A stretch of 64,000 nt of DNA, from the NCBI GenBank assembly GCA_963727465.1, contig CAVSGL010000006.1:1-64000 (forward strand). Reading direction: 5' to 3'. Shown here in pieces: positions 17,521 through 26,192 of this stretch. The position numbers and the translations under genes were made by a program. The stretch's first letter is position 1; the number at the start of each line of letters is the position of its first letter. This DNA is from VRUE01 sp963727465. GTDB lineage: Bacteria; Actinomycetota; Thermoleophilia; Solirubrobacterales; 70-9. Below the pieces are notes generated by a model. It was not told the origin of the DNA, searched no databases, and saw nothing but the letters and a program-made list of their open reading frames with translations.

Positions 17521-17547
17521 GCATTGCGGCTTGAAAGACTGCCGCGG

Positions 17548-18984
17548 GTGAACTTCATCGAGGAAGCGATGGAGCGCTCGCCGTCCTCGCGGCTGGGGAT
17601 CGTCGCGATCGACGCCGAGGGGCGGCGGCGCGACTGGCACTTCGGCGAGCTGATCGCCCGCTCGGCGGGGCTCTCGGGCGCCTTCGCGGCGCGCGGGGTG
17701 CGGCGCGGCGACGTGGTGATGACGCTGCTGGGGAACCGGGTCGAGTGGGCGCTGACCCTGCTCGCCTGCTGGCGGATGGGCGCCGTGGCGCTGCCCTGCA
17801 CGCCGCAGCTGCGCCGTCACGACCTCGAGCTGCGCGCGAGCACCGCCGATCCGGCGCTCTGCGTCGGCGAAGAGGGGCTGCTCGGCGAGCTGCCGGACGG
17901 CGTGCCGGCGATGACCCTCGCCGAGGTCGCCGCGGTGCTCGACGAGGACCGCGACCAGGAGACGCCGGCAGCGGTCGAGCAGATGGGCCCCGAGGACCCG
18001 GCGCTGATCGTCTTCACCTCGGGCACGACGGGCGAGCCGCGCGGCGTCGTCCACGCCTACCGCTACCTGAGCGGCCAGCGCGCCCAGGCCGAGCACTGGC
18101 TCGGCTCGCGCCCCGGCGAGCTGGTCTGGTGCACGACCGCCCCCGGTTGGTCGAAGTCGGCGCGCAACGTCTTCCTCGCCCCCTGGCTGACCGGCGCCGC
18201 GGCGACGATCCACGCCGGCCGCTTCGACCCGGCGGAGCGACTCGACCTCGCCGAGGCGCTCGGCGTCAACGTGCTCTGCCAGGCGCCGACCGAGTACCGG
18301 ATGCTCGCCAAGCGCACGACGCTGCGCCGCCTGCCGGCCCTGCGCCGCATGGTCTCGGCCGGCGAGGCGCTGGAGGCGGAGACCGTCGCCACCTTCCGCG
18401 AAGCGATGGGCTGCGAGCCGGCCGACGGCTACGGCCAGACCGAGACCGGACACATCTGCGGCAACCTCGAAGGCGAACCGGTGCGGCCGGGCTCGATGGG
18501 CAAGCCGCTGCCGGGGATCGAGGTGCGGGTCGTCGAGGGCGAACTTCAGCTCAAGGCCTCCACCTCCCCCACGTTCTTCTCGCGCTACCTCGACGGCGAG
18601 CGCTTCGCGGGCGAGTGGTGGGCGACCGGCGACCTCGTCCGCCAGGAGGACGACGGCCACCTCTGGTTCGAGGGCCGCGGCGACGACGTGATCGTCTCCT
18701 CGGGCTACCGGATCGGCCCGGTCGAGGTCGAGTCGGCGCTGCTCGCCCACCCGAACGTCGCCGAGGCGGCCGCCGTCGCCGCCCCCGACCCCGAGCGCGG
18801 CGCGGTCGTGCGCGCGATCGTCGTCCCGCGCCAGCGCGAGCCGAGCGAGGAGCTGGCGCGCGAGCTACAGGAGCACTGCAAGCGCGAGACCGCTCCCTAC
18901 AAGTTCCCGCGCATAGTCGAGTTCGCCGCCGAGCTGCCGAAGACCGCCAGCGGCAAGGTCAGGCGCGCCGCGCTGCGCGACTAG
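17548..18984 (+). CDS. Acyl-CoA synthetase (AMP-forming)
   Basis: A 478-residue ANL-family ligase. GTG at 17548 is chosen because the homologous part begins there (MNFIEEAMERSP). It has the P-loop VFTSGTTGEPRGVVH, the GYGQTETG motif, GDLVRQEDDG and the C-terminal PKTASGKVRR lysine motif. The order of motifs is that of medium-chain acyl-CoA synthetases, which adenylate a fatty acid and transfer it to CoA. Its stop lies within the same CTAG that ends the convergent lanthipeptide-synthetase-like gene. Confidence 0.9.
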   Translation: MNFIEEAMERSPSSRLGIVAIDAEGRRRDWHFGELIARSAGLSGAFAARGVRRGDVVMTLLGNRVEWALTLLACWRMGAVALPCTPQLRRHDLELRASTADPALCVGEEGLLGELPDGVPAMTLAEVAAVLDEDRDQETPAAVEQMGPEDPALIVFTSGTTGEPRGVVHAYRYLSGQRAQAEHWLGSRPGELVWCTTAPGWSKSARNVFLAPWLTGAAATIHAGRFDPAERLDLAEALGVNVLCQAPTEYRMLAKRTTLRRLPALRRMVSAGEALEAETVATFREAMGCEPADGYGQTETGHICGNLEGEPVRPGSMGKPLPGIEVRVVEGELQLKASTSPTFFSRYLDGERFAGEWWATGDLVRQEDDGHLWFEGRGDDVIVSSGYRIGPVEVESALLAHPNVAEAAAVAAPDPERGAVVRAIVVPRQREPSEELARELQEHCKRETAPYKFPRIVEFAAELPKTASGKVRRAALRD

Positions 18985-21362
18985 CAGCGTTCGCCCTCGA
19001 ACAGCGGCATGCAGGAATGCTCGGGGCTCTCCAGGTCGGCAAGCAAGAGGGCGACGCCGACTTCGCCCTTGTAGAGGGAGTCGCGGCGCAGCGCGCCCTC
19101 GCGGATGCCCGCCACGGCGTTCTCGGCGTGAACCTGCGCCCTCGCCAGCCATGACTCCTCGCCGCTGCGGCGGTAGAGGGAGAGCATCGCGTAGGCCCGC
19201 CCAGCCCAGCCGCAGCAGAGATCGCCAACCGACGGCGACAGCGACTCGCAGGCGGTCCAGCCGGCGCGCTGCGCCAGATCGGCGAACCGCTCGTCGCCGA
19301 GGACGTCGTGCGCGCAGCCCCAGAGGAAGACGTGGCCCGCCGCACCGTTGCACCAGCTTGCCTCCAGCCCGGTGTGAGGCATCGGGGCGCCGGCGTCGTA
19401 GGGCCAGCGCAGGCCGCGCCCGGCCGGGCGCGCCAGCGAAGCGAGCTCGCCGAGGCGCTGCGCCAGGCCCGGTGGCCGTGCGGCCGCCGAAGCCTGGCTC
19501 CAGCGCAGCAGGGCGAAGAGATAGCCGGCCCAGCCGTGGGCGGCGCCGAGCGAGCGCAGCTCGAGCCCGTCGCCCAGCGGCGGCTCCGCCCCCAGCTCGG
19601 CCCAGAGGCGATCGCGCAGCGAGTCGCCGGCGGCGCGCAGCGGCTCGCCGTCGATCGCCGCCGGCAGCGCCTCGAGCAACAGCGACGCGCCGAGCAGCAG
19701 GCCCGCCTCGCCGAAGGCGACGTCGCGGTGCTCGCAGTCTCGCCCGGCGGCCTCGACGTACCCGTCGAGCGCGAGCCGCGCCGCGGCCTCGTCGCCTCGC
19801 GCCAGCGCGACCAGCGCCAGCACGCACTCGACGCCGCCGCGGTGGTGGTAGAAGGAGCTTTCGCCGAAGATCTCCGGGACGATTCCGAGCTCGCCGCTCC
19901 AGAACGCCTGCTCGGCGTCGACCTCCGATCGGGCCCGCACCGCCCAGAGGTCGGCGAGGGCAAGCAGCTCCGGATCCTCGCGGACGCCCGCGATCCGCAG
20001 CAGGGCATAGGCGAAGCCGGCGCCGCCGTTCATCGCCGAGGCGGTGGGGGCGGCCACGCCGTGCTCGAACAGCTCGCCGTGCCGGGCGGAGAGACGTTCG
20101 ATCGTCCGCTCCAGCGGCCCGGCGTCCGCCAGGCGGCGCGCGCCTCGCGCCGGCTGACGCCTCGCGTCCGCGCGAACCGCGGCGCGGAATCCCTCGCCGA
20201 AGGCGGCCAGGGAATCGAACCGGTCGGCGGGATCGGCGGACAGCGCACGCGTGAGCGCATCCTCGACCGCCTCCATGCCCTCCGCCTTGCGACGCTCGAA
20301 CGAGAGCGGGGGGCGCTCCACGAGCTGCCGCAGCATCTCCTCCGGCTCCAGCGAGAAATCCTGCGTGTACTCACCGGTCAGCAGCAGGTAGACGAGCGCC
20401 GCGACCGAGTATTGCTCGGCGGCGGCAGAGAGCGCCGGCGGCGGCTCGCCGGCCAGCCGCGCAACGGCGTGCTCGGGGGCCAGGAAGAAGTCGATGCCGC
20501 CGCGCGCGGGCGCCGCGAGCTCGATCCGCGGCCCGAGCTCACCGGCGAGGCCGAAGTCGATCAGGCTCACTCCGCCGTCGGCGACGAGCACGTTGCGCGG
20601 ATGGACGTCGCCATGCGCCATGCCCTGCGCGTGCAGGTGGGCGTAGGCGGCGATGACGCTCTCCGCGAGCCGGCTGACGACGGCCCGATCGTGCGGCGGG
20701 CCGAGCTGCCGCGCCTCGTTCGCGGCAGAGAAGACATCCACCCCGGCGCACCAGGACTGCACCAGGTAGGGGCGCCCCTCGTGCTCCCCGCTCGCCAGCA
20801 GGCGCGGCGTCACCCTTGCGTCGAGACGTCCGAGGACGTTCGCCTCGTGCCGCAGCGCGGCTCGCAGCTCGCGCTCGGACCCCGCCCGGGCGAGCTTGAG
20901 CCCCGCGAACGATCCGTCGGCGGCCCTCGCCAGGTAGACCTCCGTGTCGACGACCACGTGGACGGGCTCCATGACGGCGAACCCGCCGACCCGCTCACCC
21001 GGTCGCAGCGAGGTGGCGATCGGCTCGGCCAGCTTCGAGTCGGCGGCCAGCAGGAGGCCGTCCGCCGCGAGATCGCCCAGCATGCCGAAGCAGTCCTCGA
21101 GCGTGCGCCGGGGGTCGAGCTGCGCCGCCGCGCTGTAAGCGAGAACCGCCTCGACGACGGTCGAGGGCGTGCGGAAACGCTCCAGCAGGGCCGCCGAGGC
21201 GGCATCCACGACAACCGAGCCGGTGCGCGCGCCAGGGCGAGTGACGGTGCAGTCGCCGTCCCCGTGCTCGATCCGGTCGCGAACCTCCCGCGGCAGCTCG
21301 GAGACCGAAGCGATGACCACGTCCTCGGGCAGGACGAAGCGCTCGCGGGAGACATCGCTCAG
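18981..21362 (-). CDS. PqqD-like/kinase/LanC fusion: candidate lanthipeptide synthetase
   Basis: About 793 residues in three parts. Residues 35-110 (VDAASAALLERFRTPSTVVEAV..LEDCFGMLGDLAADGLLL) resemble the PqqD-type RiPP recognition element. Residues 123-400 are a full protein kinase (Lys156, HGDVHPRN at 250, DFG at 269, APE near 295). From about 450 a LanC-like barrel follows, with AAHGWAG, WCNG (Cys671) and CCG (Cys716-717), the zinc and catalytic positions of LanC cyclases. It would phosphorylate Ser/Thr of a peptide and then close thioether rings. No ATG/GTG precedes residue 15; a CTG overlapping the upstream stop (CTGA) fits best, with GTG at 21320 as the alternative. Confidence 0.8.
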   Translation of the reverse strand: MSDVSRERFVLPEDVVIASVSELPREVRDRIEHGDGDCTVTRPGARTGSVVVDAASAALLERFRTPSTVVEAVLAYSAAAQLDPRRTLEDCFGMLGDLAADGLLLAADSKLAEPIATSLRPGERVGGFAVMEPVHVVVDTEVYLARAADGSFAGLKLARAGSERELRAALRHEANVLGRLDARVTPRLLASGEHEGRPYLVQSWCAGVDVFSAANEARQLGPPHDRAVVSRLAESVIAAYAHLHAQGMAHGDVHPRNVLVADGGVSLIDFGLAGELGPRIELAAPARGGIDFFLAPEHAVARLAGEPPPALSAAAEQYSVAALVYLLLTGEYTQDFSLEPEEMLRQLVERPPLSFERRKAEGMEAVEDALTRALSADPADRFDSLAAFGEGFRAAVRADARRQPARGARRLADAGPLERTIERLSARHGELFEHGVAAPTASAMNGGAGFAYALLRIAGVREDPELLALADLWAVRARSEVDAEQAFWSGELGIVPEIFGESSFYHHRGGVECVLALVALARGDEAAARLALDGYVEAAGRDCEHRDVAFGEAGLLLGASLLLEALPAAIDGEPLRAAGDSLRDRLWAELGAEPPLGDGLELRSLGAAHGWAGYLFALLRWSQASAAARPPGLAQRLGELASLARPAGRGLRWPYDAGAPMPHTGLEASWCNGAAGHVFLWGCAHDVLGDERFADLAQRAGWTACESLSPSVGDLCCGWAGRAYAMLSLYRRSGEESWLARAQVHAENAVAGIREGALRRDSLYKGEVGVALLLADLESPEHSCMPLFEGERC

Positions 21363-22525
21363 GCGCCCACCAGGGCGGCGGACCAGATGTCGCCGGCGGG
21401 AACCCAGGTATCGGTGTCGATCCCGGCTAGCCGCAGCCGCTCCAGGGCGAACCGCCAGGGCTCGACGCCCCCGGGCTCCGACCGTGCCGCAGAGAGATAC
21501 TCGGCAAGGCGCTCGGCGACCCAGAGCCGCCAGCTTTCCGCCGGCCCGTCCGCCGAACGCGGCGGGTCCGCCCCCCACGAGAGCAGGCCATCGGCAGCGA
21601 TCGCGGCGGTGAAGGGCACTCCGTGCGCGGCGCAACCGGCGAGGCGCGGGCGCAACGACTCGACCGCGCGGCGCAGATCGTCGCGGCTGTCGAAGTAGGC
21701 CACGAGCTTGTCGGGGCGGCAGATGCCCTCGACTCCGCGCCCCAGCTTGAATGCGCTGACACCGGGCAGCCGAGGCAGCGTCTCGACAACCGCGCGCACC
21801 GCCTCGGGCAGCGCCTCGACCGCCGGGCTGACGTAGAGCTTGAAGCTCGCTCCCCGGCGCCCGGAGGCGTCGCCGGCCACCTGCCGCGGGCGCCAGCTGC
21901 GCCAGGCGGGCGCCGCCTCGCCGCCGCCGCTCTCGAGCCACCCCGCTTGCAGGGCGGCGTGCGCGGCGCCGCCCGGAGCGATGCCGAGGAACGCCGCGAC
22001 AGCTTCATCATCGGGCCAGCGCTCTCGGACGGCCGGCGAGATCGGCAGCCCGCCGTAGAGATAGAGCCGCATGGCGAGCAGCGCCTCGTCCAGCGGGCCG
22101 AGCTCCTGCGCATGACGCAGGGCGGCGAGAGTCAGCTCCCCGATTCGACCCTGTCCCCCTGCGGGCTCCCGACCGACGCAGATCCGAGCCGCCGCGGCGC
22201 CGCTGACGTAGCCTCCACCCTGCTCCAGCTCGAGCACGGCGTCGAGCACCAGTCGCTCGACGGTCGCATCCAGATCGGCGCCGAGCCCGGCGCGGGCATA
22301 CTGGGGCGGCGCGCCGGGCTCGGCGAGGGAGAGAAAGAGCAGGGCCGTCTCGGGCGAGACGACGCGCGGGGCCAGCGCCGACCCCGCGCGCGGCCGCAGG
22401 ACGCCGTAGACCTGGTCCTCGCCCGCAACGCCACCGACGAGCTCCCGCTCACCGGGCTCGAGGCGATCCAACAAGACCAGCTCGTAGGCGGGATTTGCCC
22501 GCAGTCGCGCAAGCGGGGGGAGCAT
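21359..22525 (-). CDS. HopA1-like protein, candidate phospho-Ser/Thr lyase partner
   Basis: A 388-residue protein with GGAGGG upstream of its ATG. The C-terminal part (about 226-388) has the HopA1 pattern: FKLYVSP, FKLGRG..RPDKLVAYFDSRDDL, PFTAAIAADGLLSWGADPP. HopA1-domain proteins occur next to kinase-like proteins in class V lanthipeptide clusters, where phosphate elimination is needed. The N-terminal 200 residues are Leu/Ala-rich and unassigned. It lies between the Cys-rich peptide gene and the kinase-LanC gene and overlaps the latter by 4 bases, so it probably acts on the same peptide. Role inferred, not shown. Confidence 0.65.
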   Translation of the reverse strand: MLPPLARLRANPAYELVLLDRLEPGERELVGGVAGEDQVYGVLRPRAGSALAPRVVSPETALLFLSLAEPGAPPQYARAGLGADLDATVERLVLDAVLELEQGGGYVSGAAAARICVGREPAGGQGRIGELTLAALRHAQELGPLDEALLAMRLYLYGGLPISPAVRERWPDDEAVAAFLGIAPGGAAHAALQAGWLESGGGEAAPAWRSWRPRQVAGDASGRRGASFKLYVSPAVEALPEAVRAVVETLPRLPGVSAFKLGRGVEGICRPDKLVAYFDSRDDLRRAVESLRPRLAGCAAHGVPFTAAIAADGLLSWGADPPRSADGPAESWRLWVAERLAEYLSAARSEPGGVEPWRFALERLRLAGIDTDTWVPAGDIWSAALVGA

Positions 22526-22550
22526 CGCGCAGCCCTCCGGCCCGGCGCGG

Positions 22551-23003
22551 CTACTGCTCCTCGGCCTGCTTTTCGAGCTCCTCCTCGATCGAGTCGAGCT
22601 CCTTCAGCTGACCCTCGACATCCGCCTTGCGCTCCTGGAGCGCCTCGATCTGCTCCAGTTCGGCCTCGAGCTGACGGCGGAAGTGCGGCAGGTGATCGGG
22701 GTGCAGGAGAACGGTTTCCCGTTCCCTGATCACCGGCGTCCTCGGGTCGACGAACACCGGACTGAGCGGGGTGCAACCGGGTTCGGGTCCGGGGGAGAGA
22801 AATCCGTGGCAGCCGATCGGCGGGATCGGGCTGATCGCGGTTGGGCACCGAGGCGGCGTGATGAAATCGAGACAGTGGAGCGTGAAGAACCCCCCACCGG
22901 CGCAGAGCTGCCCCGGGGCCTGTGCCACTTCGGGCGCCTCGACCAGGGACTTCGCCTCCTCGCACGGCAGCTGGACTCGCAGTCGCTTGGACGTGAAAGC
23001 CAT
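22551..23003 (-). CDS. Cys-rich candidate RiPP precursor with C-terminal coiled coil
   Basis: A 150-residue protein; ATG at 23003 has GAAGGGAG upstream. Residues 1-14 include RLRVQLPC. Residues 31-82 hold five cysteines (34, 44, 53, 65, 77) among Gly, Pro and Ser/Thr (Thr41, Thr49, Thr55, Ser58, Ser70, Thr78, Ser81), a core-like composition with Cys and Ser/Thr spaced for thioether rings. Residues 105-150 are an acidic Glu/Gln/Leu coiled coil. Ordinary lanthipeptides have a short N-terminal leader; here the helical part is at the C-terminus. It is first in the operon with the HopA1-like and LanC genes. It could instead be a structural protein modified or bound by them. Confidence 0.6.
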   Translation of the reverse strand: MAFTSKRLRVQLPCEEAKSLVEAPEVAQAPGQLCAGGGFFTLHCLDFITPPRCPTAISPIPPIGCHGFLSPGPEPGCTPLSPVFVDPRTPVIRERETVLLHPDHLPHFRRQLEAELEQIEALQERKADVEGQLKELDSIEEELEKQAEEQ

Positions 23004-23042
23004 TGGCACTCTCCCTTCTCAATAGTCAAAAACCTGCGTGCG

Positions 23043-23071
23043 ATGATCTCACTCCACCCGACGGAATGCAA
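23043..23071 (-). promoter_or_regulatory. Possible promoter of the candidate RiPP operon
   Basis: On the minus strand TTGCAT (23066-23071) and GATCAT (23043-23048) are 17 bases apart, about 40 bases before the precursor start codon. The match to consensus is moderate. It lies in a short AT-rich stretch separating this operon from the hydrogenase operon. Confidence 0.4.
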
Positions 23072-23101
23072 AAACTTTTCGGTTCGTAGAAGGAGTGCTT
23101 C

Positions 23102-23320
23102 TCAGGGCTTGGCGATCGCCGTGCCGGCGTGGACGAGCAGCTGCTCGCCCGGGGAGACCGGCGGGACGAGGGCGACCTCGACCGTCTCGCGGCGGCCGTC
23201 GCCGTCCTCGCAGAGGGCGAGGCCGCGGCCGGCGTCGACCGAGACGACGCGCAGCGGCACGGCGACGTCGCCGCAGGTGATGCAGGTCCCGTCCTCGCAG
23301 CGGTGCGGCGCGGCGCTCAC
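23102..23320 (-). CDS. HypC/HupF-like hydrogenase accessory protein
   Basis: A 72-residue protein from a GTG overlapping the HypC stop (GTGA). It has VPLRVVSVDAGRGLALCEDGDGRRETVEVALVPPVSPGEQLLVHAG, the small beta-barrel of HypC/HupF proteins, but starts with an extra CEDGTCITC segment in place of the canonical MCLAxP. It is the last gene of the hydrogenase operon. A divergent chaperone for NiFe-centre assembly is likely; the cysteines could bind a metal or cluster. Confidence 0.75.
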   Translation of the reverse strand: MSAAPHRCEDGTCITCGDVAVPLRVVSVDAGRGLALCEDGDGRRETVEVALVPPVSPGEQLLVHAGTAIAKP

Positions 23321-23592
23321 TCGATCGCGCTCCCGCGCAGGTCCTCGAGCTCCTGCTCGTAGGCGTCGCCCATCTCTTCCAGCAGGCGGCGGGTCGCCAG
23401 CGCCTCGGCTTCGTCGACCCGCGACAGCGCGAAGCCGACGTGGACGAGGACCCACTCGCCCGGCTCGACCGGGCCGTCCTCCTCGAGCAGCAGCACGTTG
23501 ACGTTGCGCCGCACGCCGCCGACGTCGACGCGGGCGAGCCGGTTCGCCTCGTCGGCAATCTCGACAACCTGCGCGGGGACCGCCAAGCACAT
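23317..23592 (-). CDS. hypC: HypC/HybG-type hydrogenase maturation chaperone
   Basis: A 91-residue protein beginning MCLAVPAQVV, the invariant HypC start whose Cys2 (after Met removal) binds the Fe(CN)2CO intermediate and the large subunit. VLVHVGFALSRVDEAEA completes the family pattern. It lies 4 bases after the protease gene and overlaps the next HypC-like gene. Confidence 0.93.
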   Translation of the reverse strand: MCLAVPAQVVEIADEANRLARVDVGGVRRNVNVLLLEEDGPVEPGEWVLVHVGFALSRVDEAEALATRRLLEEMGDAYEQELEDLRGSAIE

Positions 23593-23596
23593 GCGC

Positions 23597-24091
23597 CTAA
23601 CTCCTCTCGACCGCTTCGGGAGTCGAACGCAGCACGACGGTCGCGCCGCGCAGCTCGGCCAGAACGGCCTCCGCCGCCGGCTCGATTGCCGCGGCCACGG
23701 GGGCGGAGATCCCGGCGCCGGGCGTGAACTCGGCGCCCTCGATCCCGATCGCGACGACCCGCTCGGGCAGCTCGCCGAGCCGCCGGCCGAGCTCGATCGC
23801 GGCGGCGAAGCCGAGCGAGTGGGTGCCGGCGCCGGCCGGCGCCGGCAGCGGCTCGCGGCTCGCGTCGAAGCGGTGCACGCTGCCCGGCGACCCGCAGCCG
23901 CGCACGGCGTCGACGAGCACGACGGCCTCGGCGCCGCGCCAGCGCTCGAGCAGCGCGGTCGGGTCGCGGCGCAGCTGCTCGGCCGCGGCGCCCGGCGGCA
24001 GGCGCCCGGCGAGCGCGCGCACGACCGCGAGCCCGGCGGCGTCGTCGCCGCCGTGCTCGCTGCCGATCCCGATCGCCAGCGCCGCCGCCAT
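23597..24091 (-). CDS. NiFe-hydrogenase maturation protease
   Basis: A 164-residue HycI/HyaD-type endopeptidase starting at the ATG that overlaps the large-subunit stop. IGIGSEHGGDDAAG holds the first metal-binding Asp/Glu site, VLVDAVRG the second Asp, and THSLGF the His. It removes the C-terminal tail of the large subunit after Ni insertion. Its place directly after the large subunit fits that role. Confidence 0.88.
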   Translation of the reverse strand: MAAALAIGIGSEHGGDDAAGLAVVRALAGRLPPGAAAEQLRRDPTALLERWRGAEAVVLVDAVRGCGSPGSVHRFDASREPLPAPAGAGTHSLGFAAAIELGRRLGELPERVVAIGIEGAEFTPGAGISAPVAAAIEPAAEAVLAELRGATVVLRSTPEAVERS

Positions 24092-25413
24092 CAGCGCCGC
24101 TCGATCCGCACATCGAGGAAGTGCGTCGCGCAGGAGATGCAGGGGTCGTAGTTGCGGATCGACTGCTCGCAGCGCAGCTGAAGCTCGTCCTCGGGCAGCT
24201 CGATCGCGCCGCGGACGACGCCGAGCAGGTCCTCCTCGATGCTCTTCTGGTTCTGCGAGGTCGGCGGCACGATCCGCGCCTCGACGATCGTGCCCTCGTC
24301 GTCGAGCTCGTAGCGGTGGTAGAGCATCCCCCGCGGCGCCTCGGTCCAGCCGTGCCCGACCCCGGCGCGCGGCTCGATCGCGACCGCGGGCGCGTCGGGC
24401 GGCTCGTAGGCGTCGATCAGGCGGATCGCCTCGTCGAGCGCGTAGAGCACCTCGACCGCGCGCACGACGATGCTGCGGAACGGGTTGCGGCACTCGCCGT
24501 CGAGGCCGGCCCCGGCCGCCGCCGCGGCCGCCCTCTCCGAGAGCTCGTGCGAGCAGAGCGAGTAGCGGGCCAGCGGCCCGGCGAGGTAGGCGCCGCGCTC
24601 GCGGATGCGGGCGTGCAGGGCGTTGGAGTGCTCGACGTGCTCCTCGACGACGTGCTGGTCGAATTCGGCCGGGGCGATGTCGAGCCCGCGGTTGGAGATC
24701 AGCCGCCCGCGGTCGATCGGGTACTCGCCCGGCTGCGCCAGCGAGACCATCTCGACCTCGCGCTCGAAGTCGGGGAAGTCGAGCGTCGCCGTCCAGGCAA
24801 CCGCCCGCTCGGCCAGCTCGCGCGCCCGCTGTAGCCGCTCGCGCAGCCGCGCCAGCGCGGACCGGTCCGGCAGCTTGTAGAAGCCGCCGACGCGGACGTT
24901 GATCGGGTGCACCTCGCGGCCGCCGACGAGGTCGATGATCGCGTTGCCGGTCTTCTTGATCTCGAGCGCGTCGCGGACCAGCTGCGGGTGGTCGGCCGAC
25001 ATGTCGACGACGCCGTCGTAGCCGAGGAAGTCCGGCGCGTGCAGCATGAAGACGTGCAGGGCGTGGCTCTCGACCCACTCGCCGCAGTAGATCAGCCGGC
25101 GCAGGTCGCGCAGCGGCCCGTCGACCTCGACCCCGAGCGCGTCCTCCATCGCCCGCGCCGAGCTCATCTGGTAGGCGACGGGGCAGATCCCGCAGATGCG
25201 CGCGGTGATGTCGGGCGCCTCGCCGAACGCGCGCCCGCGCAGGAAGGCCTCGAAGAAGCGCGGCGGCTCGAAGATCTCCAGCCGCACATCGGTGACCTCG
25301 CCGCCCTCGACCTCGACGTGCATCGCCCCCTCGCCCTCGACCCGGGCGAGGTAGTCGGTGCGCACGACCCGCGTGCGCGTGCCGTCGCCGGCCTGGTCGG
25401 GCACGTCACTCAT
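24091..25413 (-). CDS. NiFe hydrogenase large (alpha) subunit, group-3b type
   Basis: A 440-residue catalytic subunit. The NiFe ligands are present: RICGICP (Cys74, Cys77) and DPCISCATH (Cys425, Cys428, followed by His431 and a nine-residue removable tail). The set of partner genes in the order beta, gamma, delta, alpha matches archaeal sulfhydrogenases and other group 3b NADP-linked enzymes. It oxidises H2 or evolves it with NAD(P)H. The start ATG at 25413 overlaps the end of the small subunit. Confidence 0.93.
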   Translation of the reverse strand: MSDVPDQAGDGTRTRVVRTDYLARVEGEGAMHVEVEGGEVTDVRLEIFEPPRFFEAFLRGRAFGEAPDITARICGICPVAYQMSSARAMEDALGVEVDGPLRDLRRLIYCGEWVESHALHVFMLHAPDFLGYDGVVDMSADHPQLVRDALEIKKTGNAIIDLVGGREVHPINVRVGGFYKLPDRSALARLRERLQRARELAERAVAWTATLDFPDFEREVEMVSLAQPGEYPIDRGRLISNRGLDIAPAEFDQHVVEEHVEHSNALHARIRERGAYLAGPLARYSLCSHELSERAAAAAAGAGLDGECRNPFRSIVVRAVEVLYALDEAIRLIDAYEPPDAPAVAIEPRAGVGHGWTEAPRGMLYHRYELDDEGTIVEARIVPPTSQNQKSIEEDLLGVVRGAIELPEDELQLRCEQSIRNYDPCISCATHFLDVRIERR

Positions 25414-26192
25414 CGTGCGCCTCGCTCTCGGCCCGGAACGGCTCGGCGTTGGCGTTGAAGCTGCGGAAGGCGCGCACGACGTCGACGCTCGGAGGCGTCG
25501 AGCCGCTCGCGCCACCAGCCGCTGAGCGAGGCCGCGTTGGGGCTCTCCATCGGGCCGTAGCAGCCGTAGCAGCCGCGGTCGTAGGCGGGGCAGAGCGCGC
25601 CGCAGCCGGCGTGGGTGACCGGGCCGAGGCAGGGCGTGCCGTGGGCGACCATCACGCAGACGTTGCCGGCCCGCTTGCACTCGATGCAGACGCTGTGCGC
25701 GGGGACGTTGGGCTTGCGCCGGTTGAGGAAGGCGCCGATCACCTCGAGCAGCTGGCGCTTGTTGATCGGGCAGCCCTGTAGCTCGAAGTCGACCGGCACG
25801 TGGGCGCTGATCGGGGTCGAGGTCTCCAGGGTCGAGATGTAGTCGGGCGTCGCGTAGACGGCGGCGACGAACTCGTCGACGTCGGCGAAGTTGCGCAGCC
25901 CCTGGATGCCGCCGGCGGTGGCGCAGGCGCCGATCGTGACCAGGTGCTTTGAGGCGGCGCGCACCTGCCGGATCCGCTCGGCGTCGTGCGCGGTCGTCAC
26001 CGAGCCCTCGACCAGCGAGAGGTCGTAGGGACCGCCGATCTCGCCGCGAGTGGCCTCGAGGAAGTAGGCGATCTCGACCTCGGCGGCGACGTCGAGCAGC
26101 TCGTCCTCGCAGTCGAGCAGGCTGAGCTGGCAGCCGTCGCAGGAGGCGAACTTCCAGACGGCCAGCTTGGGACGTTGCGCGGACTCCGCCAT
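25410..26192 (-). CDS. NiFe hydrogenase small (delta) subunit, frameshift near C-terminus
   Basis: About 260 residues. WKFASCDGCQLSLLDCE gives the proximal-cluster cysteines, and later IGACATAGG, LQGCPINKR, CIECKRAGNVC and CGALCPAYDRGCYGCYG supply the other Fe-S clusters. After SGWWRERLDAS the encoded tail becomes Arg-rich nonsense. The conserved ending VDVVRAFRSFNANAEPFRAESE is found in the neighbouring frame, which would end at 25406. One extra base near 25487 explains this. The read-through version happens to stop at the ATGA of the next gene. Confidence 0.88.
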   Translation of the reverse strand: MAESAQRPKLAVWKFASCDGCQLSLLDCEDELLDVAAEVEIAYFLEATRGEIGGPYDLSLVEGSVTTAHDAERIRQVRAASKHLVTIGACATAGGIQGLRNFADVDEFVAAVYATPDYISTLETSTPISAHVPVDFELQGCPINKRQLLEVIGAFLNRRKPNVPAHSVCIECKRAGNVCVMVAHGTPCLGPVTHAGCGALCPAYDRGCYGCYGPMESPNAASLSGWWRERLDASERRRRARLPQLQRQRRAVPGRERGAR

